From contig CANFHO010000016.1 in assembly GCA_947447005.1 (NCBI GenBank), positions 1 through 37,572 of the forward strand: a stretch of 37,572 bases of DNA, written 5' to 3'. The stretch is from Chitinophagaceae bacterium (lineage in GTDB: Bacteria; Bacteroidota; Bacteroidia; Chitinophagales; Chitinophagaceae). The translations under genes were made by a program, and so were the position numbers. Below the pieces are notes generated by a model. That model saw only the letters and a program-made list of their open reading frames with translations, was not told the DNA's origin and made no database searches. This document shows, one piece after another, positions 25,293 through 33,326 of the stretch (positions are counted from its first letter, which is position 1; each line of letters begins with the position of its first letter).

Positions 25293-26975
25293 TCAATGAA
25301 TGGGAACGAGATATGATTCGCTTTCATTACCAGCCCTGTCAATTGCAGTAACAATGATATTTTTTAAGACATTGGACAGCCCATTGTTGTTTTTTACTTG
25401 CAAGGGTAAACTGGTAGTGTTTTCTGTTTTTGAGTAGATGGCATACTCCCATTGGTTGCCATATTGTGAATAAACAATCCATTGTGAAAGATCAGTCTCT
25501 TTAGACTTCCAATTTACCTGAAGATCGTTATCCTTTTTCTGAATTGAAACAACAGGAGCTGAAGGCATGATATTATCTAGCCAGGGGGATGCCGGTATCA
25601 AGGCTGCTTCTGTATAAGGGCCATCCATCAGCTTTTCAGCAAGTTCTGGATTCTTAACCAGTGAAGAAATATTCCAGTGAATAGCACCCATGCTTTTTGA
25701 AACAAGACTTCTGGTGAGTCCTATTTCATCCAAAATTTCTTGTGAGTTAGAAACAGATGGTTTATTGTTCACAACACTTATGCCTGGCCATAAATGACGT
25801 TGTAAAATGTTTTCACTCTGCCACCATGATAGTAAATCCGGAAATCTTTGTCCTGTTTTATTGATTGGCCAATACAATTGAGGTGCAAAATAATCTATCC
25901 ATCCTTTATTCAACCAAAGCTTTGCATCGGCATAAAGTTTGTCATATTGATCGAACCCGGTAACAGAAGAAGGGAATCCAGGTCGCCATATTCCAAACGG
26001 ACTCAAACCGAATTTTACATATTTCTTTTCAGCCTTGATTTCTTTATAGATCCTTTCAATGAGTGTATTTACAGCATCCCTTCTCCAATCTCCTCTTGAT
26101 AAGGAGCCTCCATTTTGTTGATAAGCACTGTATGATTTATCATCAGGGAAATCCTTTCCGCCATTGTACGATGGATATGGATAAAAGTAATCATCGAAAT
26201 GTATACCATCTACATCATATCTTTTTACAATATCATTTACAACCCTGCTGGTTTGATCTTGCGTAGCTTTTAAAGAAGGATCCATCCAATAATAACCTTC
26301 TTGTAACCTGTATACCAATTCAGGGTTTGTTTTGACAATTGATTTATCACTGATGGTATTGCCATTGGTATGAAAAGCGCGATATGGATTCAGCCAGGCG
26401 TGCAACTCCAATCCTCTTTTGTGGGCTTCATCAATCCAAAAAGCCAATGGGTCGTAAAAAGGTTCTGGAGCATCCCCTTGTTTTCCGGAAAGAAAATATG
26501 ACCAAGGTTCTATATCACTTTTATACAATGCATCCGCCTGAGGTCTTACTTGAAAAACAACGGCATTGAACTGATTGTCTTTAAGAAAATCCAATAATTC
26601 AATGGCTTCCTGTTGTTGTTCGTAGGCCGACAAACCAGGTTTGCTTGGCCAGTCGATATTTGCAACCGTTGCCACCCAAGCAGCACGAAATTCGCGCATT
26701 ACTTTGATTGGAGGGTTTATCGATGATTTATTTTCGATATTCGATGTTCGATTTTCGATGTTTGGTTTTGGAGATGCATTCTGATTTTTTTGGGCTACAA
26801 TGGCTGTGCTTTTGGTTTCAACAGCGGAAACTTGTGCCTCGTGACTTTTGACCTGTGACTTTTGGTTCGTGACTTGTGCCTCATGCCCATTGCCATGCAA
26901 TCTATCAGAAACCTTTTTTATGCTGGCGCAAGAGGCGAAGAAGACCAGAGAGGTAAGGAGTAGGGTACGAAACAT
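25293..26975 (-). CDS. GHL10-type glycoside hydrolase lipoprotein
   Basis: Lipoprotein with lipobox Cys16 (FFASC), so anchored in a membrane. Residues 28-88 are a low-complexity linker, largely encoded by two heptamer arrays. The family domain runs from about residue 92 (REFRAAWVATVANIDWP) to 430, with the FDDYFYPYP, WRRDAVN and YFAPQLYWP segments typical of GHL10 (DUF187) enzymes. The C-terminal ~85 residues look like a fibronectin-III or Ig-like module. The family is thought to cleave glycans, with reported links to peptidoglycan; the substrate here is not shown. Alone on its strand, convergent with the receptor gene and divergent from the next. Confidence 0.88.
   Translation of the reverse strand: MFRTLLLTSLVFFASCASIKKVSDRLHGNGHEAQVTNQKSQVKSHEAQVSAVETKSTAIVAQKNQNASPKPNIENRTSNIENKSSINPPIKVMREFRAAWVATVANIDWPSKPGLSAYEQQQEAIELLDFLKDNQFNAVVFQVRPQADALYKSDIEPWSYFLSGKQGDAPEPFYDPLAFWIDEAHKRGLELHAWLNPYRAFHTNGNTISDKSIVKTNPELVYRLQEGYYWMDPSLKATQDQTSRVVNDIVKRYDVDGIHFDDYFYPYPSYNGGKDFPDDKSYSAYQQNGGSLSRGDWRRDAVNTLIERIYKEIKAEKKYVKFGLSPFGIWRPGFPSSVTGFDQYDKLYADAKLWLNKGWIDYFAPQLYWPINKTGQRFPDLLSWWQSENILQRHLWPGISVVNNKPSVSNSQEILDEIGLTRSLVSKSMGAIHWNISSLVKNPELAEKLMDGPYTEAALIPASPWLDNIMPSAPVVSIQKKDNDLQVNWKSKETDLSQWIVYSQYGNQWEYAIYSKTENTTSLPLQVKNNNGLSNVLKNIIVTAIDRAGNESESYLVPIH
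26719..26760. repeat. heptamer array E2, about six units inside a coding linker
   Basis: Four clean 7-base units TTCGATN (26733-26760) plus two more degenerate ones before them. On the minus strand it encodes the NIEN-type repeated residues of the GHL10 protein's linker. Confidence 0.75.
26829..26884. repeat. heptamer array E1, eight units inside a coding linker
   Basis: Eight contiguous units of the NMCYYGT type, for example GACTTGT, GCCTCGT and GACCTGT, with a few degenerate. The unit type is that of arrays A, C and D. Translated on the minus strand it gives the repeated EAQV / KSQV residues of the GHL10 linker. Confidence 0.8.
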
Positions 26976-27026
26976 AATTGTCTTTTTGCAAATTTCCCTT
27001 CAAAAATTGACAATTCATGCCAATTA

Positions 27027-27048
27027 GGAAAAAAATAACTATTTTTCC
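27027..27048. promoter_or_regulatory. AT-rich palindrome between divergent genes
   Basis: A perfect 7-bp inverted repeat, GGAAAAA and TTTTTCC around an eight-base spacer, lies in the 91-base gap between the divergent GHL10 gene and the small protein at 27067. A shared operator or a leader hairpin is possible; it has no terminator role here. Confidence 0.35.
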
Positions 27049-27066
27049 GGTCCGAAATCTACAAGT

Positions 27067-27255
27067 ATGAAAAAAGTAATACTAGCTCTTGCACTTGTTT
27101 GTGTTGCCTTTATCGGAAATGCACAGGATAAAAAGTCAGGAAACGGAAAAGAAAAAACCACTACTTGCTCAAAGCCTGAATGCAAAGACGCTAAGGGTGG
27201 TACCTGTAAGCATATGAAATCAGGTAAACAATGCGGAAAGCCTTCTAAAGGATAA
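27067..27255 (+). CDS. small secreted Cys/Lys-rich protein, unknown
   Basis: A 62-residue protein with a signal peptide ending at GNAQ (residue 19). The mature part is about 43 residues, very rich in Lys and Gly with four Cys (TTCSKPEC, GGTCKHMKSGKQC), a spacing that might bind metal or form disulfides. Family not recognised. Its TAA overlaps the ATG of the following gene by one base, so the two are translated together. Confidence 0.7.
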   Translation: MKKVILALALVCVAFIGNAQDKKSGNGKEKTTTCSKPECKDAKGGTCKHMKSGKQCGKPSKG

Positions 27256-27809
27256 TGAAAAGAAAGCTCATTTCCATATCATTCATTTTGCTTTTGGCAG
27301 TCAACTGGTTTGGCTATCAAATTATTGCTGGCTATCTCGAAAAGAAGGCCATGACGGATATGCAAACCAAGCTCGACAATTGGCATTATAACAACAATGA
27401 ACTCATCAGTATCAAAATACCTTTTGAACTACCTTATGGTTCCGGTTCAGAGGAATACACTTCTGCTGATGGAAGCATCGATATCAATGGCATAACATAT
27501 CAATATGTAAAGAAAAGGGTCTACAAAGGGAATTTAGAGATTCTTTGTATTCCGAACTTTACAAAGACATCCATCAAAAAAAGCAAGGAAGATTTTTCCA
27601 AGCAAATAAATGAGATTGCCACAACGAATTCTTCAAAGAAATCATCAGGATCCCAAACCGTGAAAGTTTCGATCCCAGACTTTACTGTAGAGGGTATACA
27701 GTTGATCCATCTCCTATCGGAAACTGCATTTCTTACGCATGCTTCAAAGCATGTCAATCATGAATCCTCCTCATTTCTTCGAGGATTCGATCAGCCACCA
27801 GAAGCTTAG
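27255..27809 (+). CDS. exported protein of unknown function
   Basis: A 184-residue protein with an N-terminal hydrophobic segment (signal peptide or anchor) and a soluble, periplasm-facing remainder. The C-terminus is His/Ser-rich and ends RGFDQPPEA; the Pro-rich close recalls small Bacteroidota exported proteins seen near metal-handling genes, but I cannot name a family. It overlaps the preceding small Cys/Lys protein by one base, which suggests a joint role. Confidence 0.65.
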   Translation: MKRKLISISFILLLAVNWFGYQIIAGYLEKKAMTDMQTKLDNWHYNNNELISIKIPFELPYGSGSEEYTSADGSIDINGITYQYVKKRVYKGNLEILCIPNFTKTSIKKSKEDFSKQINEIATTNSSKKSSGSQTVKVSIPDFTVEGIQLIHLLSETAFLTHASKHVNHESSSFLRGFDQPPEA

Positions 27810-27836
27810 TCTTTCATACATTTTTTGAATTTCATA

Positions 27837-27853
27837 CAGCAACAATGTTGCTG
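27837..27853. promoter_or_regulatory. small perfect hairpin after the unknown exported gene
   Basis: CAGCAAC, AAT, GTTGCTG: a perfect 7-bp stem with a three-base loop, 28 bases after the stop at 27809. No T-run follows, so a terminator role is weak. Confidence 0.35.
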
Positions 27854-27861
27854 CATTAGAT

Positions 27862-27883
27862 CATATGTATGTACATGCATATG
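27862..27883. promoter_or_regulatory. 22-bp near-perfect palindrome, possible operator
   Basis: CATATG at both ends and a centre symmetric about GTAC, with one mismatched pair of positions in 22 bases. It lies 35 bases before the ATG of the outer-membrane protein gene at 27919, a position suited to a regulator site for that gene and the haloperoxidase-like gene after it. Confidence 0.4.
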
Positions 27884-27918
27884 TATTACAGTTTTATACT
27901 TCTACACAACTTTGCAAA

Positions 27919-28887
27919 ATGAGAAAAAACATACCTGCCAAAAAGGCTATCATCATAGCCTGTTTGATAAGCATTTTCGGATCGGCTAAATCACAAACAG
28001 ATCAAGACGCTATCATGATGACAAAAAATAATTTTTGTACAGGATTGATGAACGTTGGAAATTCATGGAATAGTTATTGGGAAGGCACATTTAAAAGAAC
28101 CAATGATAATATAGGTACCATTTCCACAAAAGGTTGGAGTGTAATGGGAAACTATGGTGTGAAAGACAACTTGAATCTTCTTTTCGGATTGCCATACCTT
28201 AAAACAAATGCATCAAAAGGAGTCTTACATAGTCAACAAGGCATCCAAGATCTTTCGCTATGGCTGAAATGGATGCCATTGGAAAAAGATTTAGGCAAAG
28301 GAATATTCGCTATATACACATTAGGAGGAGTATCCATTCCTGCAACCAATTATATTTCAGATTATTTACCTCTATCCATTGGGATGAAAAGTAAAACTTT
28401 GTCGGGTAGATTGCTCCTGGATTATCAGCAAGGCGATTTTTTTGTAACCGCTTCTGAAACATATACACTCAGATCAAATATCAGTATTGAAAGAAATTCA
28501 TATTTCACAACAAATTTCATTTTAAGCGACAAGGTTCAAATGCCCAATGCAAATGTTGCAGGGTTGAGGGCAGGATACAGAACTTCGAAATGGATTATAG
28601 AAGGTTTGTTGTATGATATGAAAACACTGGGTGGTTTCGACATCACAAAAAATAACATGCCCTTTCCAAGCAATAAAATGAATTCAACATTTGCAGGCAT
28701 CAACCTCAAATATGAAATTGAAAAAATATCAGGATTGTCATTGACCGGTGGAGTGAGTAAGGTATTGAAAGGTAGAAATGTAGGGCAATCTGTAAGCTAT
28801 AATGCAGGTGTGTTCTATATCCTGGACTTTTCACCGAAGAAGAAAAAAACAATAAAAAAAGAAGAGACCACCACACAAAAAAATTAA
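27919..28887 (+). CDS. outer-membrane transporter-like protein
   Basis: A 322-residue exported protein. The start at 27919 (MRKNIPAKK) gives a signal peptide ending at AKSQ; an 18-codon upstream extension from 27865 overlaps the palindrome and is unlikely. The mature part is made of alternating strands typical of an outer-membrane barrel, with FGLPYLKTNASKG and YTLGGVSIPATNY recalling the phenol-meta-pathway/transporter-type barrel family. The C-terminus is a Lys/Thr-rich tail. One base separates it from the haloperoxidase-like gene, so the two are co-expressed. Confidence 0.7.
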   Translation: MRKNIPAKKAIIIACLISIFGSAKSQTDQDAIMMTKNNFCTGLMNVGNSWNSYWEGTFKRTNDNIGTISTKGWSVMGNYGVKDNLNLLFGLPYLKTNASKGVLHSQQGIQDLSLWLKWMPLEKDLGKGIFAIYTLGGVSIPATNYISDYLPLSIGMKSKTLSGRLLLDYQQGDFFVTASETYTLRSNISIERNSYFTTNFILSDKVQMPNANVAGLRAGYRTSKWIIEGLLYDMKTLGGFDITKNNMPFPSNKMNSTFAGINLKYEIEKISGLSLTGGVSKVLKGRNVGQSVSYNAGVFYILDFSPKKKKTIKKEETTTQKN

Positions 28888-28888
28888 G

Positions 28889-30433
28889 ATGAAAAAAATA
28901 TTACATACCATATTATTCATTTCACTTGCCATTTCTTTTTCGCAATGCAAAAAAGAAATTAATGGAAGAACTGATGAATTATCACCGTTGAATCCTGCAA
29001 GCACAGATCTACAAGCAGGCACATGGAAAACAGTTTTATTGACACGACCCGATACTTTTTCAGTGGCCATTCCTGCCGCAACGAATTCTGCAAACTATCT
29101 CGCAGAACTCAATGAAATAAAAGGATATCAAAGTAATTTGACAGCAGAGCAAAATGACCAAATTAAATATTGGGCGGCAGGCGGCGTTTTACGTTGGAAT
29201 GAATTGATGAGAGAATTGGTTGCAAAATACAATTTGCCTCCATATCAAAATGCTGATGGTACATATCCCATTCCAAGTTCTGCAAATCCTTTTGCATATC
29301 CATTGTTCCCATTTGCAAATCCACCCTATGCTGCAAGAGCTTATGCATATATAGCAGCGGCTCAATACGATGCCTTGGTGGCTTGCTGGCATTATAAAAA
29401 ACTATACAACAGACCTGCCCCTTTCATGGTTGATGCAACCATTAAAACACAGGTATCACAATCTGCATTACCATCGTATCCTTCTGAAGCAGCTGTGTTG
29501 GCAGGTGTTACATCAGAAATGATGAAATTGTTTTTTCCGACTGAGATTGCAAATATTCAAATGAAAGCAGAAGCCCATGAAAGAAGTGCGTTAATGTCGG
29601 GCGCTGCTACCAGAAGTGATATTGTTGCAGGCGAAGCTTTGGGCCGACAAATTGCGAATGTGTTCATTGCCAAAGCCAAAGTGGACAATGCAGGCAAGGC
29701 TGTTGGTACCTCTACCGATTGGTCTGCACTGGAAAACAATACAAGAGCAAAAGGTGAGATTCCCTGGATCAGCTTGGAAAGTCCTAAAAGACCACCCATG
29801 TTACCCTTGTATGGGAAGGTCACTCCTTTCTTGTTTGATACCGCAACGGTTACTGCATTGAGGCCAGGACCTCCACCATCTACTTCAAGTGATCAAATGA
29901 AAAAAGAAACAGAAGAGGTGTATAATTACGTTAAAAATCCAACCAAAGAAAACAACAGGATTGTGTTGTTTTGGGCAGATGGTGTTGGAACATGCACCCC
30001 TCCTGGCCACTGGAATGCCATTGCTGCTGAAGATTTTATCAAGAAAAATTACAGCGAAGTTCGTTGGGCAAGAAATATGGCTTTGTTGAATATGGCATTG
30101 ATGGATGCTGCCATCGTATGTTGGAATACCAAATATTATTATTTCAATCCACGTCCTGCACAATTGGACCCAAGAATAAAAACATTGACAGGCACACCAA
30201 ATTTTCCAGCCTATATTTCTGGTCATTCAACATTCAGCGGTGCAGCAGCAGCCGTTTTAGGATATATGATTCCTGAACGTGCCAGTGCATATTCCGCCAT
30301 GGCTGAGGAAGCATCTAAATCAAGATTGGTTGGTGGAATTCACTACAGGGCTGATTGTGAAGTTGGCTTAAAAGTTGGTGCCAGCGTAGGTGCGTATGCA
30401 GTGAACAGGGGTAAGGGGGATGGGTGTCAATAG
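28889..30433 (+). CDS. vanadium-dependent haloperoxidase/PAP2-like lipoprotein
   Basis: A 514-residue lipoprotein (SQC lipobox near residue 20) of the vanadium haloperoxidase/PAP2 superfamily. The vanadate/phosphate site is complete: K415-x6-R422-P423 (KYYYFNPRP), S444-G-H446, and R479-x5-H485-x3-D489 (SRLVGGIHYRAD). Family members either oxidise halides with peroxide or remove phosphate; sequence alone does not decide. It follows the outer-membrane protein by one base. Its stop codon TAG overlaps the first unit of an 8-base repeat array. Confidence 0.9.
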   Translation: MKKILHTILFISLAISFSQCKKEINGRTDELSPLNPASTDLQAGTWKTVLLTRPDTFSVAIPAATNSANYLAELNEIKGYQSNLTAEQNDQIKYWAAGGVLRWNELMRELVAKYNLPPYQNADGTYPIPSSANPFAYPLFPFANPPYAARAYAYIAAAQYDALVACWHYKKLYNRPAPFMVDATIKTQVSQSALPSYPSEAAVLAGVTSEMMKLFFPTEIANIQMKAEAHERSALMSGAATRSDIVAGEALGRQIANVFIAKAKVDNAGKAVGTSTDWSALENNTRAKGEIPWISLESPKRPPMLPLYGKVTPFLFDTATVTALRPGPPPSTSSDQMKKETEEVYNYVKNPTKENNRIVLFWADGVGTCTPPGHWNAIAAEDFIKKNYSEVRWARNMALLNMALMDAAIVCWNTKYYYFNPRPAQLDPRIKTLTGTPNFPAYISGHSTFSGAAAAVLGYMIPERASAYSAMAEEASKSRLVGGIHYRADCEVGLKVGASVGAYAVNRGKGDGCQ

Positions 30434-30599
30434 GCAAAGAGGCAAGGAGGCAAGGAGGCAAAGAGGCAAAGAGGCAAAGAGGCAAAGAGGCAAAGAGGCA
30501 AAGAGGCAAAGAGGATTAAAATTGGATTTGCAAATTCGAATAAATGTTGGATTTGCACCAAAATTCTCTTTGCCTCTTTGCCTCCTTGCCTCTTTCCCT
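30432..30599. repeat. octamer array F with inverted counterpart
   Basis: Ten contiguous 8-base units AGGCAAAG/AGGCAAGG at 30432-30511, then a 54-base spacer, then four units in the reverse orientation (CTTTGCCT type) at 30568-30599. The two sides can pair in a long stem. The spacer contains TTGGATTTGCA twice (30522 and 30547). The array starts inside the stop codon of the haloperoxidase-like gene and may end its transcript. 30600-30634 holds no further feature. Confidence 0.9.
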
Positions 30600-30634
30600 A
30601 TTATTAAGTAACTTCAAATCCTAAAAAACCAACG

Positions 30635-32224
30635 ATGCGTTACCTATTTATTCTACTTCTTTTTTTAGTTCAGATTGGCTATTCTCAAAATACCTACAAC
30701 CTGATTCCTTATCCGGCAAAATTGGAAAAAGCGGAAGGTGGTTTTAAAGTGGGATTGAAAACTTCCATTTCATATGATAATGATGAATTACTGCCAATAG
30801 CCAATATGTTGGCTTCGCAGGTTGCTAAAACTTTGGGCAAGAATCCAATCGTTAAAAAAGGAAAATCTGCATCCATCGTTTTCACAACCAACAATTCATT
30901 GGGTGAGGAAGCATACAACTTGAAAATCAGTTCTAAAAAAATTGAAGTTCAATCAAAAACAGGTAAAGGTGCTTTTTATGCCTTGCAAACCCTCTTACAA
31001 TTGATGCCGGCCAGCAGCTTTGCTGAAAATGCAACATCAGCTGAAATACAAATTCCCAATTGCTCAATTGAAGACGCTCCACGCTTTGCTTACAGAAGTT
31101 TGATGTTGGATGCGGGTCGACATTTTTTTTCTGTGGATGATGTGAAACATTTCATCGACCTGATGGCCATGTATAAGTTGAACAATATGCATTGGCATCT
31201 CACCGAGGATCAGGGATGGAGAATCGAAATCAAAAAATATCCTTTACTTACAAAAATTTCTTCCATAAGAAAAGAATCTACTGTAGGACATTATCGCGAC
31301 AATAAATTTGATGGCAAACCATACGGCGGTTTTTATACACAAGATCAGGTGAAAGATATTGTGGCTTATGCATCAAAAAAATACATCAATATCATTCCTG
31401 AAATTGAAATGCCAGGGCACTCCCAGGCAGTATTGGCAGCCTATCCACAGTTTGGTGGAAATCCGGATAAAATATATGAAGTGCGCACCAAATGGGGCGT
31501 TTCGGAAGATGTGCTCTTTCCAAGAGAGGAAACATTCAAGTTCCTGGAAGATGTGTTGACGGAAGTGATGGATCTTTTCCCAGGACAATACATTCACATC
31601 GGTGGCGATGAGTGTCCGAAAACACAATGGAAAGAAAGCCGTTTTTGTCAGGATATGATCAAAAAACTGGGCTTGAAAGATGAACATGAATTGCAAAGTT
31701 ATTTCATTAGAAGAATAGATAAATTCATCACTTCGAAAGGTAAAAAGATGTTGGGATGGGATGAAATATTGGAAGGCGGACTTTCACCAAACGCCATGGT
31801 CATGTCATGGAGAGGCGTGAAAGGTGGTGTGGAAGCAGCAAAACAAAACCACGACGTCGTGATGTCGCCTAACAGTTTCTTCTATCTTGATTATTATCAG
31901 GGTGATTCAAAAACAGAACCATTGGCCATTGGCGGAAATCTTCCATTGTCTAAGTGCTACTCTTTCGAACCTTATTTGCCTGAGTTGACAGAACAAGAAG
32001 CAAAACATGTGATGGGTGTTCAGGCAAATATATGGACAGAATACATTGGCGATATTAAATATGTAGAGTACATGACATTCCCAAGAGCATTGGCACTTGC
32101 AGAAGTAGCATGGGCCCCTCGCAAAGAAAAAAATTATGAGGAGTTTAAAAATCGTGTAACGGGTCACTCTGCCATCTTGGATGCACTGAAAGTGAATTAT
32201 TCAAAAACATATTTGAAGCAATAA
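30635..32224 (+). CDS. beta-N-acetylhexosaminidase, GH20
   Basis: Secreted glycoside hydrolase that removes terminal N-acetylhexosamine by substrate-assisted catalysis. Signal peptide to about residue 18 (IGYSQ). A GH20b-like N-terminal domain is followed by the catalytic barrel: MHWHLTEDQGWR, IPEIEMPGHSQA, and the catalytic pair D325-E326 in HIGGDECP. Length 529 is typical. It is the first of five closely packed plus-strand genes, six bases before DUF2891. Likely substrates are chitin-derived or peptidoglycan/glycoprotein oligosaccharides. Confidence 0.95.
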   Translation: MRYLFILLLFLVQIGYSQNTYNLIPYPAKLEKAEGGFKVGLKTSISYDNDELLPIANMLASQVAKTLGKNPIVKKGKSASIVFTTNNSLGEEAYNLKISSKKIEVQSKTGKGAFYALQTLLQLMPASSFAENATSAEIQIPNCSIEDAPRFAYRSLMLDAGRHFFSVDDVKHFIDLMAMYKLNNMHWHLTEDQGWRIEIKKYPLLTKISSIRKESTVGHYRDNKFDGKPYGGFYTQDQVKDIVAYASKKYINIIPEIEMPGHSQAVLAAYPQFGGNPDKIYEVRTKWGVSEDVLFPREETFKFLEDVLTEVMDLFPGQYIHIGGDECPKTQWKESRFCQDMIKKLGLKDEHELQSYFIRRIDKFITSKGKKMLGWDEILEGGLSPNAMVMSWRGVKGGVEAAKQNHDVVMSPNSFFYLDYYQGDSKTEPLAIGGNLPLSKCYSFEPYLPELTEQEAKHVMGVQANIWTEYIGDIKYVEYMTFPRALALAEVAWAPRKEKNYEEFKNRVTGHSAILDALKVNYSKTYLKQ

Positions 32225-32230
32225 TTTCAG

Positions 32231-33316
32231 ATGAGAAATATCCTGTTGTGTATTGTAGGGTCTTTTGCTTTTCAATGGGTAAACGCACAAACACTCGACC
32301 TGGAGCAGGTTTCAAAGCTGGCTCGGTTGCCATTGCATTGCATCAACAATGAATATCCAAATCGCAACGGACATACCATTGAGGCTGCTTCTGATGCCAT
32401 GTTATTGCCTAACCAACTGCATCCTTCTTTCTATGGATGCCTCGATTGGCATAGCAGTGTACATGGACATTGGATGTTGGTAAAAGTCTTAAAACTATAT
32501 CCACAGATTAGCATGCGAGATAGCATCATCGCATTGTTGAATGGGAGTTTTGAGCCGTCTAAGATAAATGCTGAAGCAGACTATTTTTCAAAGTACAAAA
32601 CTTCATCATCATTTGAACGCACTTATGGCTGGGCATGGTTGTTGAAACTCGATCAGGAATTGTATACATGGAATGATCCATTGGCAAAAAAATGGCATGC
32701 AGCCTTGCAACCACTTACCAAAAAAGTGCTCGAATTATGGAAGAAATATCTTCACAAACAAACCTATCCCAACAGAACCGGCGTGCATCCCAATACTGCC
32801 TTTGGAATGGTGTTTGCTTTGGAATGGGCAAGGACGGTAAAGGATACTTCCTTTGAACATGCGTTGGTACAACGTGCTACCTATTTTTATCTCTCGAATA
32901 CAGCTACACCAGCCTATCTGGAACCGGATGGTTCTGATTTTTTAAGTCCCAGTCTGGAAATTGCAGATCTTATGAAGATGGTATTGCCCAAATCCACTTT
33001 CATCACATGGCTGAATAAATTTTATGAACCACGGAGTTTGAAAAGAATTATTGAAATGCCAGTGGTGAGTGATAGAACGGATATGCAGATTGTACATCTC
33101 GATGGATTGGCATTGAGCAGGGCCTGGTGCATGAAAGGTATTGCAGATGTGTTGCCCTCATCGCATCCATGGAAAAAATTATTTGAACAGAATGCATCCA
33201 TCATGCTGAAAAAAGCCTTACCCAATGTAACCAGTGGAAACTATGGAGGAGATCATTGGCTTGCAAGTTTTGCATTGTATGCATTGGACAGATATCATAA
33301 GCCAACTCATGAATAA
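32231..33316 (+). CDS. secreted DUF2891 protein
   Basis: Exported 361-residue protein (signal peptide to VNAQ) of the DUF2891 family, recognised from the SFYGCLDWHSSVHGHWM segment and the closing SGNYGGDHWLASFALYAL. It is helix-rich, in the style of alpha/alpha-barrel carbohydrate enzymes. Function is not established; its position between GH20 and GH32 genes suggests glycan processing, which is inference. The end overlaps or directly abuts the GH32 start. Confidence 0.85.
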   Translation: MRNILLCIVGSFAFQWVNAQTLDLEQVSKLARLPLHCINNEYPNRNGHTIEAASDAMLLPNQLHPSFYGCLDWHSSVHGHWMLVKVLKLYPQISMRDSIIALLNGSFEPSKINAEADYFSKYKTSSSFERTYGWAWLLKLDQELYTWNDPLAKKWHAALQPLTKKVLELWKKYLHKQTYPNRTGVHPNTAFGMVFALEWARTVKDTSFEHALVQRATYFYLSNTATPAYLEPDGSDFLSPSLEIADLMKMVLPKSTFITWLNKFYEPRSLKRIIEMPVVSDRTDMQIVHLDGLALSRAWCMKGIADVLPSSHPWKKLFEQNASIMLKKALPNVTSGNYGGDHWLASFALYALDRYHKPTHE

Positions 33317-33326
33317 ACATCATTTA

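Noticed and set aside
30432-30599. CRISPR array
   Set aside because: Units are 8 bases, contiguous and without spacers, and no cas gene is present.
2620-30599. Diversity-generating retroelement or retron as source of the arrays
   Set aside because: No reverse transcriptase gene or template/variable repeat pair is visible in the window.
30315-30611. Small open frames across the octamer array on both strands
   Set aside because: They are translations of the repeat itself (RQRGKEAK or LCLFASLP type) with no independent evidence of being genes.
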